Of a DNA stretch of 64,000 nt, positions 45,778-56,432 are shown one piece after another (within the stretch, counting starts at the first letter, position 1; each line of letters begins with the position of its first letter). Made by a program: the position numbers and the translations under genes. The DNA comes from Caballeronia humi. Lineage in GTDB: Bacteria; Pseudomonadota; Gammaproteobacteria; Burkholderiales; Burkholderiaceae. Location: positions 62,001 to 126,000 of the forward strand of contig NZ_FCNW02000010.1 of NCBI RefSeq assembly GCF_001544475.1, written 5' to 3'. A model generated the notes under the pieces. That model was given only the letters and a program-made list of their open reading frames with translations, was not told the origin of the DNA and ran no database searches.

Positions 45778-46764
45778 TCACCGCAACTGCATTTTCCCGT
45801 TGAGCATCATCGTGTGGACGGCGGCATTGCCCACCGCCGCCCCGAACTTGCGCACCACGCGCTCGCCGATGCTCTCCTTTTGCGTGTAATCGACGATATC
45901 CGGCTGCTTGATCACCTCGCGCGCGACGTAATCGGCGTCGCCGAAGCCGTCTGCGAGACCCAGCGCCACGCCCTTTTCGCCCGTCCAGAACATGCCGGTG
46001 AACAACTCCGGATCGTTTTTGAGACGCGCGCCGCGCCCTTGTTTCACAGCGTCGATGAACTGCGTATGGATCTGGTCGAGCATTTCCTGCGCGTGCGCCG
46101 TCATTTGCGGTGTTTCCGGCGAAAACGGATCGAATGCGCCCTTGTTTTCACCCGATGTGTGAATTCGACGCTGGATGCCGAGCTTTTCCATCAGCCCCGT
46201 GAAGCCGAAGCCGTCCATCAGCACGCCGATCGAGCCGACGATGCTCGCCTTGTCGACATAAATCTTGTCCGCCGCCGCCGCGACGTAATAGCCGCCGGAT
46301 GCGCACATGTCGTCGACGACCACATACAGCGGCTTCGACGGATATTTCGCCCGCAAGCGCCTGATTTCGCGATAGATGATGCCCGCCTGCACCGGCGACC
46401 CGCCCGGGCTGTTTACGCGCAGGATCACGCCGGCGGTGGCATCGTCCTCGAACGCGCTTTGCAGAGCCGCGTTGATGTTGTCGGCGCTCGCGTTGCTGTT
46501 CGCGGCGATTTCGCCTTCCAGTTCGACTAGAGCGGTGTGGCGCGTGGTCTTCGACACCTTTTCGCCGGTGAAGTCGAACAGCCCCCAGACCACCAGCGGC
46601 GCCAGTCCCAGCGCCACGAAGCGGAAGAAGATGCGCCAGCGCCGCGCGGCGCGTTGCTCGGTGATCGCCGCGAGCGCGATGCGCTCAAGCGCGGCGCGCT
46701 CCCAGTTCTCAGCAGGCGGCGGGCGTTTCGAATCGGAAGGATCGTTCGGGAATTGATCGGACAT
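45778..46764 (-). CDS. S49 family peptidase (SppA/SohB-like)
   Basis: A 328-residue membrane-anchored peptidase with one membrane segment at about 44-66 (IFFRFVALGLAPLVVWGLF). The catalytic Ser lies in DMCASGGYYVAAAADKIY, and the Lys is in VDKASIVGSIG. The family clears cleaved signal peptides. The N-terminal about 25 residues are Pro-rich and cytosolic. In an apparent minus-strand series with the Rieske gene. Confidence 0.9.
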   Translation of the reverse strand: MSDQFPNDPSDSKRPPPAENWERAALERIALAAITEQRAARRWRIFFRFVALGLAPLVVWGLFDFTGEKVSKTTRHTALVELEGEIAANSNASADNINAALQSAFEDDATAGVILRVNSPGGSPVQAGIIYREIRRLRAKYPSKPLYVVVDDMCASGGYYVAAAADKIYVDKASIVGSIGVLMDGFGFTGLMEKLGIQRRIHTSGENKGAFDPFSPETPQMTAHAQEMLDQIHTQFIDAVKQGRGARLKNDPELFTGMFWTGEKGVALGLADGFGDADYVAREVIKQPDIVDYTQKESIGERVVRKFGAAVGNAAVHTMMLNGKMQLR

Positions 46765-46804
46765 GCGGGGTCTGCTTTTGGAGTATGAGGGATGAAGGAA
46801 GGAA

Positions 46805-47185
46805 TCAGGCGGGGCGCAACGCGTCGTCCGGGACCCAGAAGACGGCGCGGCCTTCCGGCGTGTCGCGCTCCTCGACCTGCACCGGCCGCAGGCGCGCGCC
46901 GCGGCACGGGCCGCCGACGCATTTGCCGGTGTCCGGCTCGTAGATCGCGCCGTGGGTGGCGCACATCAAGTATAGGCCCGAGCTTTCGAAGAACTGGCCC
47001 TCATTCCAGTCGAGTTCCATCGAGACGTGCGCGCAGCGGTTGAGATAGCCGTACGGCTTGCCTTCATACCGAACGAAAAACACGACCGATTCCCCGCCCG
47101 ACTTTTCGACGGCATCGCGGCGCACGCCCATCCCGCCGTCGACGAGATCGTCCGCCGCGCAGATCCGGACCGCCCCGTCGCTCAT
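46805..47185 (-). CDS. Rieske [2Fe-2S] protein
   Basis: A 126-residue cytosolic Rieske ferredoxin-like protein. Ligands are visible in CAHVSMEL and CATHGAIYEP; a third CxxG-like CVGGPC follows. Similar small proteins serve dioxygenase or nitrite reductase systems, but no such partner is nearby. Its start overlaps the phosphatase gene (ATGA), so the two are coupled. Confidence 0.88.
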   Translation of the reverse strand: MSDGAVRICAADDLVDGGMGVRRDAVEKSGGESVVFFVRYEGKPYGYLNRCAHVSMELDWNEGQFFESSGLYLMCATHGAIYEPDTGKCVGGPCRGARLRPVQVEERDTPEGRAVFWVPDDALRPA

Positions 47186-47841
47186 GCGTGCTCCCGCAGC
47201 CAGCCGAGGAGCGACGCGACGCTATCGGCGCAGAATTTCGGCTGGAGCGCCACGAGCGAATCCGCAGGATGGGCGCCGTAGCCCACGCCGATGCCCGCCG
47301 CGCCCGCGTTGATGGCCATTTGCAGATCGTGCGTCGTGTCGCCGACCATTACCGTTCGGCCGAGATCCTGCCCCAGTTCACGCGTGAGTTCGTGCAGCAT
47401 TGCGGGATGCGGCTTGGAGAAGGTTTCGTCGGCGCAGCGCGTGCCGTCGAAAAGGCTCGTGAGCCGTGACTGGTCGAGCGCGCGGTTCAAGCCCACGCGG
47501 CTTTTCCCGGTCGCGACGCCCAGCAGATAGCCCTCGTCGCGCAGTTCCTGAAGCATGCCGCGCACGCCGTCGAAGAGTTCGGTCTGCTGGTCCTTCACCA
47601 GATAGTGGAAACGATAGCGCTCGGCGAGACGCGGGTAATCGACGGGATCGAGCGTAGGCGCTGCGATTTCCAGCGCGTCCCGGAGACCGAGGCCGATCAC
47701 ATAGCTCGCCGCCTCGTTGGAGGGCACCGGCAGCCCCAGATCGCGGCACGCGGCCTGGATGCTGCGCGTGATGTGCGCCGTGGAATCCATCAGCGTACCG
47801 TCCCAGTCGAAGACGATCAGATCGAATTGCTGCCGCGCCAT
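47182..47841 (-). CDS. HAD hydrolase, phosphoglycolate-phosphatase-like
   Basis: A 219-residue haloacid dehalogenase phosphatase. Motif I FDWDGTLMDS carries the nucleophile Asp, motif II GVATGKSR, motif III the KPHP stretch and motif IV MVGDTTHDLQMA. The order rluC-gph-Rieske-sppA is typical of the family group. Gph-like; the true substrate is not known. Confidence 0.88.
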   Translation of the reverse strand: MARQQFDLIVFDWDGTLMDSTAHITRSIQAACRDLGLPVPSNEAASYVIGLGLRDALEIAAPTLDPVDYPRLAERYRFHYLVKDQQTELFDGVRGMLQELRDEGYLLGVATGKSRVGLNRALDQSRLTSLFDGTRCADETFSKPHPAMLHELTRELGQDLGRTVMVGDTTHDLQMAINAGAAGIGVGYGAHPADSLVALQPKFCADSVASLLGWLREHA

Positions 47842-48846
47842 TTATTGGGTCTCGTTCGAAAGCTGCTTGAGTTGGTCGATAAAGCGTTTGCATTCGGCGG
47901 GAAGCGGCGCGTCGAGCTGAAGCACGTCACCGGTCGCCGGATGGGTCAATTTCAGCCGATATGCGTGCAAAAACATGCGTTTGAGCGACGGTTTCGCGTT
48001 CGGCCGCGCCAGATCCTTGTTCAGCGCGAAGTCACCGTACTTGGCGTCGCCGGCAATCGGCAGGCCAATGCTCGCCATATGAACGCGGATCTGATGCGTG
48101 CGCCCCGTCTTGAGTTCCGCCTCGACCCACGCGTATTCATCCCAGCGCTCGATCAGGTTGAACACCGTGTGAGACGGCAGCCCGTCTTCCTGGATACGCA
48201 CGCGCCGTTCCCCGTCGCCCGCTACGTATTTGTGCAGCGGCGCCTTCACGATGCGCCGGCGGCCCCAGTCGCTCGCCCAGTCGCCGTGACCGACCGCGTA
48301 ATAGCGCTTGTCGATGCGGTTTTCGCGAATCTGCTCGTGCAGGTTCACGAGCGCCGAGCGCTTTTTCGCGAGCATCAGCACGCCGGACGTCTCGCGATCC
48401 AGCCGATGCACGAGTTCAAGAAACTTCGCGTGCGGACGCGCATTGCGCAGTTGTTCGATGACGCCGAACGCCACGCCGCTGCCGCCATGCACGGCGACGC
48501 CGGACGGTTTGTCTATGACGATCAGGTGGTCGTCCTCGAAGAGGATCGGGAATTCGGCGGCGGGCGCGTTCGACGAAACGTGCGTTTCATCCGGCTGCGC
48601 GACGCGAATCGGCGGTACGCGCACGAGATCGCCCAGTTCGAGGCGGTACGCCGCATCGATGCGGCCCTTGTTCACGCGCACTTCGCCGCTGCGCAAAATC
48701 CGGTAGATATGGCTCTTGGGTACGCCCTTGCAGACGCGCAGGAGGAAATTGTCGATTCGCTGGCCGGCCGAGCCTTCATCGATTTCGATCATCGAGACCT
48801 GCTCGCTTGCGACCTTTTTCTGGGATGTTTTGCCTAACTCATTCAT
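47842..48846 (-). CDS. rluC: 23S rRNA pseudouridine synthase RluC
   Basis: A 334-residue enzyme that isomerises uridines 955, 2504 and 2580 of 23S rRNA in E. coli. An N-terminal S4 domain (RIDNFLLRVCKGVPKSHI) and catalytic Asp in HRLDRETSGVLML are present. It is divergent from rne, as in E. coli, and its stop abuts the phosphatase gene. Confidence 0.92.
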   Translation of the reverse strand: MNELGKTSQKKVASEQVSMIEIDEGSAGQRIDNFLLRVCKGVPKSHIYRILRSGEVRVNKGRIDAAYRLELGDLVRVPPIRVAQPDETHVSSNAPAAEFPILFEDDHLIVIDKPSGVAVHGGSGVAFGVIEQLRNARPHAKFLELVHRLDRETSGVLMLAKKRSALVNLHEQIRENRIDKRYYAVGHGDWASDWGRRRIVKAPLHKYVAGDGERRVRIQEDGLPSHTVFNLIERWDEYAWVEAELKTGRTHQIRVHMASIGLPIAGDAKYGDFALNKDLARPNAKPSLKRMFLHAYRLKLTHPATGDVLQLDAPLPAECKRFIDQLKQLSNETQ

Positions 48847-49723
48847 TATGAATATAATTTGCGAGCAATCTGAAAAGACGAAAAAACTTCGTCGCGATTT
48901 ATCAGACTGTACAGGTGCAAGCGATAAACCATCATTTTACTTGCGCCCAGGGTCCGTTGCTCACCCGCGAAACGAGCAACGAGTTGCACGCACGGCGATA
49001 TCGCGTGGCAGGGACGGCGCCCACAGGCGCGTTCGGTCGGGTCGATCGCTGATCGGTAACGGATTTTTGGTACAAGAATTTTATTGGCGAGAGGCGAGGT
49101 GTCCGGTCTAAAACCGGAGGCCATTCCTACCCGGCTCGGGTATCCAGAGGTATCGAGCGGACGGAAAATCGAAGCTCGCTGATTGCGAACAACGTCGACG
49201 GGAAACGCTGCTGCGCTGAAACGTGCGAAGCGCGAAGACCGTCGCAAATGAGGCGAGACACCCAAGGCAGGTCGCCGGGAGCTTTCGACGCCCACGATCT
49301 GTCGCCGCGGCCTGGCCGCTGCTTCGACGTCGTCGGTCACTGAGTATTCGCGCCGTTTTCGCGCGGACCGCCAGCGGCGAAGCCGCATCAGGAGGAACAC
49401 GGCTCTTTTCGCGCCCGGCGGTCCGGCGCGTCTGGTCGTCACGGACGCGCGCGGTCACCCACCGTGCCGTCGAGGCGAGCCGCGTCTGATTCACGGCGTG
49501 TCGAAGCCGTTTTCGCATGTGCCCCCAGGGCTTGGCCGCGGCGCGTTTCGTCGCGTGGCCGAAGTCTCTCTCCAGGCAATTCTCCCCGCCAGAACTCCCG
49601 CTCCAGCGTGCTTTGTGACAACACACACAATAAGCGCGGCATGCCCGCCCTCCCGCTTTGCGCGCCTGACAACCGCGCGAATTCGCTGAATGAGGGACGG
49701 CAGAGCCGCTCTGGAGCCGTTCA
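48847..49723. other. Long non-coding region before rne (probable rne 5' leader)
   Basis: 877 bases between divergent rluC and rne. No conserved small gene was recognised. RNase E in E. coli has a long structured leader for autoregulation; a similar element may lie here, but no specific fold was confirmed by eye and no promoter with both hexamers was found. Confidence 0.6.
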
Positions 49724-52700
49724 ATGAAACGCATGCTGTTTAATGCGACGCAGCAGGAAGAGCTGCGCGTCGCCATCGTCGATGGGCAAAAACTCATCGA
49801 CATCGACATCGAAACCGCCGGGCGCGAACAGCGCAAAGGCAATATCTACAAGGGAGTCGTCACCCGCATCGAGCCCTCGCTCGAGGCCTGTTTCGTCAAC
49901 TACGGCGAAGACCGCCACGGTTTTCTGCCATTCAAGGAAGTCGCCCGCCAGTATTTCCGTGACGGCGTCGACATGCGCTCCGCCCGCATCCAGGACGCGT
50001 TGCGCGAAGGCCAGGAACTGATCGTCCAGGTCGAAAAGGAAGAGCGCGGCAACAAGGGCGCGGCCCTCACCACGTTCATCTCGCTCGCCGGACGCTATCT
50101 TGTCCTGATGCCGAACAACCCGCGCGGCGGCGGCGTGTCGCGCCGGATCGAAGGCGACGAGCGGCAGGAACTGCGCGAAACCATGGCGCAGCTCGACCTG
50201 CCCGACGGCATGAGCATCATCGCGCGCACGGCGGGCATCGGCCGTTCGGCTGAAGAACTGCAGTGGGACCTGAACTATCTGATGCAACTGTGGCGCGCGA
50301 TCGAAGCGGCGTCGCAGAGCGGCGTCGCGGGTACGCCGATGCTGATTTATCTCGAATCGAGCCTCGTCATTCGCGCGATTCGCGACTATTTCCAGCCGGA
50401 TATCGGCGAAATTCTCATCGATACGACCGAAATCCATGATCAGGCGCGCGCCTTCATGGACATCGTGATGCCCGACAACCTCTCGAAGGTGAAGCGCTAT
50501 CACGACGACGTGCCGCTTTTCTCGCGCTTCCAGATCGAGCATCAGATTGAAACCGCGTACTCGCGCACGGTACCGCTGCCGTCGGGCGGCGCGATCGTGA
50601 TCGACCACACGGAGGCGCTGGTCGCCATCGACGTGAACTCGGCTCGCTCGACCAAGGGCGCGGACATCGAGGAAACGGCCACGCGCACGAACCTCGAAGC
50701 CGCCGACGAAGTCGCGCGCCAGTTGCGTCTGCGCGATCTGGGCGGGCTGATCGTGATCGATTTCATCGACATGGAATCGGCCAAGAGCCAGCGTGAAGTC
50801 GAGCAGCGCCTGAAAGATGCGCTCAAGCACGACCGCGCGCGCGTCCAGATGGGCAAGATTTCGCGCTTCGGGTTGATGGAACTGTCGCGTCAGCGGCTGC
50901 GTCCGGCGCTCTCCGAAGGCAGCCACGTGACCTGCCCGCGCTGTAACGGCACGGGTCACATTCGCGATACGGAATCGTCCGCGCTGCAAGTGCTTCGGAT
51001 CATTCAGGAAGAAGCGATGAAGGAAAACACCGCGGCGATCCATTGCCAGGTGCCGGTCGAGGTGACTGCCTTCTTGCTGAACGAAAAGCGCTCGGAAATC
51101 AACAAGATCGAGTCGCGCTTCAAGGTCAACGTCGTGTTGATCCCGAACAAGCATCTCGAGACGCCGCATTACAAGCTCGAACGCCTGCGGCACGACGACG
51201 CGCGTCTCGACGACCCGCGCGCCTCGTGGAAGATGGCCGTGGAAGCCGCGACCGAGATGGAATCCGAGACGGGCTACAGCAAGCGCACCGAAGAAGTGAA
51301 GCCGAAGCAGGAAGCGGCGGTCAAGGGCATCACGCCGGCTTCCCCGGCGCCGAGCGCACCGGTCAAGCCGGCTCCGGCCGAGGCTCCGGCAGCGGCCCCT
51401 GTCGCAGCGGCAGCTCCGGCTGCGGGCGGCTTCATCGGCTGGTTGAAGAACCTGTTCGGCATGCAGCCCGAAGTGAAGCCGGCACCGGCTCCTGTCGAAG
51501 CGACGCCGCCTGCGCGGCCCGTGCGCGAGCGAGGCGAGCGCACGGAACGCGGCGAGCGTCCGGGCGGGGATCGGAATCGGAATCGCCGGGGTGGCGCTGC
51601 TGCCCGTGATGGCGCGCCGGCGGGTGCCAATGGCGCGAGCGCGGGTGGCCGTCCGGGTGGCCGTCGCGAAGAACGGGAACCGCGTGAAGCGCGTCCGGGC
51701 CGTGAGCCGCGCGAGGCACGTGAAGGTCGTGAGCCGCGTGAAACTCGCGAGCCGCGTGAACCGCGTGAGGTCCGTGAGCCGCGTGAATCTCGCGAGCCGC
51801 GCGAACCGCGTGAAGGCCGTGAACCGCGTGAGACTCGTGAACGTGGCGAGCGCGCCGAACGTCCGGAAGCCGCAGAACGCCAGGAGCGTCGCGAGCGGCC
51901 GGAGCGCGGTGAACGCCGTAAGCCGCAGCCGGAAGCCGCCGAAGCACTGACGCAGGGCGAAACGGCGGCATCGGATATCGTCGAAACCGCGCAGGCCAAC
52001 GCGGATGCGCAGATTGAAGGCATCGATCCGACGCTCTCGCCCGCTGATCAGGCCGCCGCAGCGCGTGACGGCGAAGAACGCCGTCGCCGTCGCAGGGGCC
52101 GTCGCGGTGGACGTCGCGAGCGCGACGAGGAAGGCGTGAACCACGCGGCCGATGTCGCAGAAAGCGAAGGCTCGGCTGAAAGCATGCCGGCGCAAGCGGG
52201 CGTGTTTGATACGGGGTCGTCGCAGGAAGCGGGCGAACGGCGCGAAACGCGTCCGGTTGCACCGGTGGAAGCGGCTGTCGCCGCAGTGCCGGTCGCCACA
52301 GCGGCTGCTGTTTTCAGCGTGACGGAGCTGCGCGAGGAGATCCGCGCGGAAGCAGTGCAACCTGTGGAATCGAAGCCGGTGCAACCGGTCGAGACCGCTC
52401 CGGCAGAAACGCCGCCGGTCGAGCCGACGCCGGAAGTCGCCGCGCCGACGCCCGATCTGTTCGCGAAGCCCGCTGCGCCTCAGCCGGTCGAGAACCCGTT
52501 CGGTGCAGAGCCGAAGGTCGCTGAAACGAAGCCGGTCGATCCGTTTGCTCCGGTCGAGCAGGAAGCACCGAAGGCAGTGGAACAAGCGGCGGAAGCGGTC
52601 GAAATGCCGGCTGTGCAAGTGGAAGCGCCTGTCGCAGCCGAGCCGGCAGTCGAGGCAGAACCGCTGAAGACGGCTGCGGTCGCCGCGACGCCCGAGTCGG

Positions 52701-53035
52701 ACATCGTCGCTGAGCAGGTCGTGACGCAGGCGACCGAATCGGCCCCGGTCGAATCGGAGCCGGTGAAGGCGTTCGAACCGGTGGCAACTGTCCCCGTTCC
52801 CGCGCCCACGCAGACGCCGATCCAGCCGACCCCGCTGAAGGAAGACGCTCTGAAGCCGATGCTTGAAACGGCCGGCCTCGTATGGGTGAACACCGACGCC
52901 GACAAACTGCGCGCAGCCAGCGCCGCCGCCGAGCAAGTCGAAGCGCCGAAGCGCGCGCCGCGTGAGCGCAAGCCGCTCCCGCCGCTCGACGCCGCGCCGA
53001 TGCAGCAAGTCGAAACGGGCAAGGACGCGCACTAA
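49724..53035 (+). CDS. rne: Ribonuclease E
   Basis: A 1103-residue endonuclease and degradosome scaffold for mRNA decay and rRNA/tRNA processing. The N-terminal half has the S1 domain (about 35-125), catalytic Asp303 and Asp346, and the zinc link Cys404/Cys407 in CPRCNGTGH, all at the E. coli positions. [14 protein letters not shown] at about 567-581 is an amphipathic helix in the position of the membrane-targeting sequence. The rest is disordered: a Pro/Arg/Glu repeat tract at about 648-730 and then a Val/Glu/Pro/Ala-rich tail ending near 1103. The N-terminal MKRMLFNAT is the family start. Confidence 0.96.
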   Translation: MKRMLFNATQQEELRVAIVDGQKLIDIDIETAGREQRKGNIYKGVVTRIEPSLEACFVNYGEDRHGFLPFKEVARQYFRDGVDMRSARIQDALREGQELIVQVEKEERGNKGAALTTFISLAGRYLVLMPNNPRGGGVSRRIEGDERQELRETMAQLDLPDGMSIIARTAGIGRSAEELQWDLNYLMQLWRAIEAASQSGVAGTPMLIYLESSLVIRAIRDYFQPDIGEILIDTTEIHDQARAFMDIVMPDNLSKVKRYHDDVPLFSRFQIEHQIETAYSRTVPLPSGGAIVIDHTEALVAIDVNSARSTKGADIEETATRTNLEAADEVARQLRLRDLGGLIVIDFIDMESAKSQREVEQRLKDALKHDRARVQMGKISRFGLMELSRQRLRPALSEGSHVTCPRCNGTGHIRDTESSALQVLRIIQEEAMKENTAAIHCQVPVEVTAFLLNEKRSEINKIESRFKVNVVLIPNKHLETPHYKLERLRHDDARLDDPRASWKMAVEAATEMESETGYSKRTEEVKPKQEAAVKGITPASPAPSAPVKPAPAEAPAAAPVAAAAPAAGGFIGWLKNLFGMQPEVKPAPAPVEATPPARPVRERGERTERGERPGGDRNRNRRGGAAARDGAPAGANGASAGGRPGGRREEREPREARPGREPREAREGREPRETREPREPREVREPRESREPREPREGREPRETRERGERAERPEAAERQERRERPERGERRKPQPEAAEALTQGETAASDIVETAQANADAQIEGIDPTLSPADQAAAARDGEERRRRRRGRRGGRRERDEEGVNHAADVAESEGSAESMPAQAGVFDTGSSQEAGERRETRPVAPVEAAVAAVPVATAAAVFSVTELREEIRAEAVQPVESKPVQPVETAPAETPPVEPTPEVAAPTPDLFAKPAAPQPVENPFGAEPKVAETKPVDPFAPVEQEAPKAVEQAAEAVEMPAVQVEAPVAAEPAVEAEPLKTAAVAATPESDIVAEQVVTQATESAPVESEPVKAFEPVATVPVPAPTQTPIQPTPLKEDALKPMLETAGLVWVNTDADKLRAASAAAEQVEAPKRAPRERKPLPPLDAAPMQQVETGKDAH
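51664..51930 (+). repeat. Degenerate tandem repeat coding for REPRE/RE-rich tract in rne
   Basis: Repeats of about 6-12 bases around CGTGAGCCGCGTGAA encode alternating Arg-Glu-Pro units such as [15 protein letters not shown]. In-frame copy-number change would keep the protein readable. Confidence 0.75.
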
Positions 53036-53065
53036 GCGCGTCAGCAGGATCGAAGTGGTACGACG

Positions 53066-53101
53066 AAGCGCCACCGGCTCACGCCGCGTGGCGCTTTTTT
53101 C
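53066..53101 (+). terminator. Terminator of rne
   Basis: AAGCGCCAC...GTGGCGCTTTTTT stem with T-run, 31 bases after the rne stop. Confidence 0.85.
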
Positions 53102-53172
53102 GTGGGAATAGGTCAAGAATAGGCAGGACAGACCTACCGAAAGGTATAAGCGCCCCGCCGTCCGCATCCGGC

Positions 53173-53178
53173 TAAAAT
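53173..53178 (+). promoter_or_regulatory. Candidate -10 element of moaA
   Basis: TAAAAT in GGCTAAAATAG, about 40 bases before the moaA ATG; no clear -35 is visible. Confidence 0.35.
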
Positions 53179-53216
53179 AGTCATTGCAGCCCGCACACAT
53201 ATCTATAACGACCGCC

Positions 53217-54326
53217 ATGTCCCGACGCATCATTCCCGTTGCCGATGTCAGCACGATCCCGGATTTTTCCGGCATCGCGACGGCGCCGTCGGGCCTGCTC
53301 ACCGACACTCTCGCGCGGCCGCTGCGCGACCTGCGCATTTCGGTCACGGATCGCTGCAATTTCCGCTGTGTGTACTGCATGCCGCGCGAAGTCTTCGACA
53401 AGGACTACCAGTTCCTGCCGCACGCCGCGCTGTTGTCGTTCGAGGAAATCGAGCGGATCGCACGGATTTTCGTCGCGCATGGCGTTGAGAAGATCCGGCT
53501 GACGGGCGGCGAGCCGCTGCTGCGCAAGAACATCGAATTTCTGATCGAGCGGCTGGCGCTTTTGCATACCCCGGAGGGCCGTCCGCTCGACATCACACTC
53601 ACCACCAACGGCTCGATCCTCGCGCGCAAGGCGCGGTCGCTGAAGGATGCGGGCCTGTCGCGCGTGACGGTCAGCCTCGACGCCCTCGACGACCCACTCT
53701 TCCGCCGCATGAACGACGCCGACTTCGCCGTCGCGGACGTGCTCGAAGGCATCGATGCCGCGCACGCCGCCGGCCTCGCGCCGCTCAAGGTCAACATGGT
53801 GGTCAAGCGCGGCACGAACGACGGCGAAATCCTGCCGATGGCGCGCCACTTCAAGGGCAGCGGCACCGTGCTGCGGTTCATCGAATACATGGACGTGGGC
53901 GCGTCGAACGGCTGGAACATGAGCGAAGTGCTGCCCTCCGCGGAGGTCGTCGCGCGCATCGCCCGGCACTTTCCGCTCGCGCCGCTCGAAGCGCACTCGG
54001 CCGCCGAAACGGCGCAGCGCTGGGGCTACGCGGACGGCAGCGGCGAAATCGGCGTGATCTCCAGCGTGACGCGCGCGTTTTGCGGCACCTGTACGCGAGC
54101 GCGGCTGTCGACAGAAGGCAAGCTCTACCTCTGCCTCTTCGCGAGCTACGGTCACGACCTGCGCGGCCTGATGCGAAACGGGGCGAGCGACGAAACCATC
54201 GCGACCGCCGTCGCGCGCATTTGGGAACAGCGCACCGACCGTTATTCGCAACTGCGCGGCAGCAACGCGCTGCCCGCCGCCGACCGCGACGCGCCGCGCG
54301 TCGAGATGTCGTACATCGGCGGCTGA
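53217..54326 (+). CDS. moaA: GTP 3',8-cyclase MoaA
   Basis: A 369-residue radical SAM enzyme starting molybdopterin synthesis from GTP. The SAM cluster is CNFRCVYC with Tyr before the last Cys, and the second cluster is made by Cys in [18 protein letters not shown]. The C-terminal GG (SYIGG) is typical. ATG 53217 is chosen over an upstream TTG in frame. Starts the moaA-mobA-moeA operon. Confidence 0.95.
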   Translation: MSRRIIPVADVSTIPDFSGIATAPSGLLTDTLARPLRDLRISVTDRCNFRCVYCMPREVFDKDYQFLPHAALLSFEEIERIARIFVAHGVEKIRLTGGEPLLRKNIEFLIERLALLHTPEGRPLDITLTTNGSILARKARSLKDAGLSRVTVSLDALDDPLFRRMNDADFAVADVLEGIDAAHAAGLAPLKVNMVVKRGTNDGEILPMARHFKGSGTVLRFIEYMDVGASNGWNMSEVLPSAEVVARIARHFPLAPLEAHSAAETAQRWGYADGSGEIGVISSVTRAFCGTCTRARLSTEGKLYLCLFASYGHDLRGLMRNGASDETIATAVARIWEQRTDRYSQLRGSNALPAADRDAPRVEMSYIGG

Positions 54327-54327
54327 A

Positions 54328-54957
54328 GTGGTTGACGTAACCGATTCGCGCGTCGGCCGCGAGAACATCACGGGCGTCGTGCTCGCTGGCGGACGCGGTT
54401 CGCGCATGGGCGGCATCGACAAGGGCATGCAGCCGTTCGACGGCGCGCCGCTCGCGCTCCACGTGCTGCGGCGCCTCGCGCCCCAGGCCGCCGCGATGCT
54501 GATCAGCGCGAATCGCAGCATCGATGAGTACGCGTGCCTCGGCGAGCCGTTCGGCGCGAAAGTCGTCACCGATACGCTGCCCGATTTCCCCGGCCCGCTC
54601 GCCGGCATCGTCGCCGCGATGCGCGCCGCGCCGACCGGGTATGTGCTGACCGCGCCCTGCGACGCGCCCTTCCTCGACGAAAACCTGGCGCAAACGCTGG
54701 CCCATGCCCTCGCCGCGCACGACGCCGATATCGCGACCGTAGTCGTCGAAACGAACGGCCGGCGCGATCTGCATCCCGTGTTCGCGCTCTTGCGCGTGTC
54801 GCTCGCCGATGACCTGGAAGCCAGTCTGCGTGCGGGCGAGCGCAAGGTCCGCGCGTGGTACGCGCGCCACAGGACGGTGGAAGTGGCGTTCGCGAATGTG
54901 CACGCGTTTTACAATGTCAATGATTTGCAGCAGCTCGCCGAACTGGAACGCCGGTAG
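54328..54957 (+). CDS. mobA: Molybdenum cofactor guanylyltransferase MobA
   Basis: A 209-residue enzyme making molybdopterin guanine dinucleotide. The GTP loop is VVLAGGRGSRMGGIDKGMQ. Start is GTG at 54328, one base after the moaA stop. The TAPCDAPFLDENL loop carries the Mg-binding Asp. Between moaA and moeA. Confidence 0.93.
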   Translation: MVDVTDSRVGRENITGVVLAGGRGSRMGGIDKGMQPFDGAPLALHVLRRLAPQAAAMLISANRSIDEYACLGEPFGAKVVTDTLPDFPGPLAGIVAAMRAAPTGYVLTAPCDAPFLDENLAQTLAHALAAHDADIATVVVETNGRRDLHPVFALLRVSLADDLEASLRAGERKVRAWYARHRTVEVAFANVHAFYNVNDLQQLAELERR

Positions 54958-55084
54958 TCTTCGGCTCCAGTGGAACCGGTTTTCACCGAGCGCCTTCTCC
55001 TCCCGACCCGCCCGCGTCCAGCACAACCGGCGTCGCGAGACACCCGATCCAATCGCCCGACTTCAGTCGCGACCCTCCCGATTC

Positions 55085-56383
55085 ATGACCACGTCCAGGC
55101 CATTTCCCGATTGCGTCGCTCATTACGATCCGAACGCCCTGCCCGTCAGCGCGGCGCAGGAAATCGTGCGCCAGTGGGCCGCGCCTCGGGGACCGGCGCC
55201 GGCCGAGCGCGTGAGCCTCTTCGATGCGCTCGATCGCGTGCTGGCCGAGGACGTGATTTCACCGATCGACGTGCCTGCGCACGACAATTCCGCGATGGAC
55301 GGCTATGCGTTCGCGGGCGCGAAGCTCGAAAGCGCGGGGGAAGTCGAACTGACGGTGATCGGCACGGCGCTCGCGGGTCAGCCGTACGCGAATGCGTTGG
55401 GCGCCGCGCAATGCGTGCGCATCATGACGGGCGCGCTGATTCCGCCCGGCTGCGACACGGTCGTGCCTCAAGAGTTCGTCAAGCGCGAAGGCGACGCGAT
55501 TCGCTTCGCGGCGAGCGCGCTGCGTCAGGGACAAAACCGCCGCCTCGCGGGAGAAGATCTCGCGAAAGGCCGGCCGGCGCTTCGCGCGGGACGCATCGTG
55601 CGCGCGTCGGACCTCGGCTTGCTGGCGTCGCTTGGGATCGCGGAAGTCGCGGTGCGGCGGCGTCTGCGGGTCGCGTTCTTTTCGACCGGCGACGAGTTGC
55701 GCTCGGTCGGCGAGACGCTCGCGCCCGGCTGCGTCTACGACAGCAATCGCTACACGCTTTATGCGATGCTGCGGCGACTAAACGTCGAGCCGGTCGATCT
55801 GGGCATCGTCCGCGACGATCGCGCCTCGCTCGAGATCGCACTGCGCCGCGCGACCGAAGTGGCCGACGTCGTCATCAGCTCGGGCGGAGTCTCCGTCGGC
55901 GATGCCGATTTCACGCGCGAGCTGATGAATTCGCTCGGCGACGTCGCGTTCTGGAAGATCGCGATGCGCCCCGGCCGGCCGCTCGCCTTCGGCCGGCTGT
56001 GGTCCGGTCCGCGCCCGGGCGACGGCGAATCGGCGCTCTTCTTCGGCTTGCCCGGCAACCCGGTCGCGGTGATGGCGACGTTCTACTTCATCGTGCGCGA
56101 GGCGTTGCTCGCGATGTCGGGCGCAGCGCGCGAGGCGCTACCGGTGATCGAAGCCGTGAGCACCGAGCCGCTGAAGAAACGCGCGGGCCGCACCGAATTC
56201 CAGCGCGGCGTCGCGAGGCGCGGCGACGACGGGCGCTTCACCGTCGTGACGACGGGCCCGCAAGGCTCGGGCGTGCTGAGTTCGATGAGCGAAGCGAACT
56301 GTTTCATCGTGCTCGAGCACGAGCGCGGCGACATCGACGCGGGCGACGAAGTCCGCATCGTGCCGTTTGCCGGACTGATCTGA
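55085..56383 (+). CDS. moeA: Molybdopterin molybdenumtransferase MoeA
   Basis: A 432-residue enzyme that inserts molybdate into adenylylated molybdopterin. DNSAMDGYAFAG, RIMTGALIPPGCDTV, and the MPT-binding SSGGVSVGDADF and FGLPGNPVAVMATF motifs are seen. ATG 55085 is the first in a good context; the frame is open upstream by about 90 codons but overlaps mobA out of frame. Gap of about 127 bases after mobA. Confidence 0.95.
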   Translation: MTTSRPFPDCVAHYDPNALPVSAAQEIVRQWAAPRGPAPAERVSLFDALDRVLAEDVISPIDVPAHDNSAMDGYAFAGAKLESAGEVELTVIGTALAGQPYANALGAAQCVRIMTGALIPPGCDTVVPQEFVKREGDAIRFAASALRQGQNRRLAGEDLAKGRPALRAGRIVRASDLGLLASLGIAEVAVRRRLRVAFFSTGDELRSVGETLAPGCVYDSNRYTLYAMLRRLNVEPVDLGIVRDDRASLEIALRRATEVADVVISSGGVSVGDADFTRELMNSLGDVAFWKIAMRPGRPLAFGRLWSGPRPGDGESALFFGLPGNPVAVMATFYFIVREALLAMSGAAREALPVIEAVSTEPLKKRAGRTEFQRGVARRGDDGRFTVVTTGPQGSGVLSSMSEANCFIVLEHERGDIDAGDEVRIVPFAGLI

Positions 56384-56432
56384 ACCACGCAGCAACGCAT
56401 TTGATACATCGACAGCAGGGGATTTTCCTTCA

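Noticed and set aside
48846-49442. Open frame of about 198 codons in the rne leader (minus strand)
   Set aside because: Arg/Ser/Pro-rich with no domain; begins and ends without context.
51664-51930. Repeats in rne as a possible CRISPR array
   Set aside because: Units are 6-12 bases without spacers and are in frame in a coding region.
49721-53401. Open frame of 1226 codons on the minus strand opposite rne
   Set aside because: It is a shadow of GC-rich codon use; it is Arg/Phe/Thr repetitive without domains, while the plus strand encodes full RNase E with catalytic residues at the expected positions.
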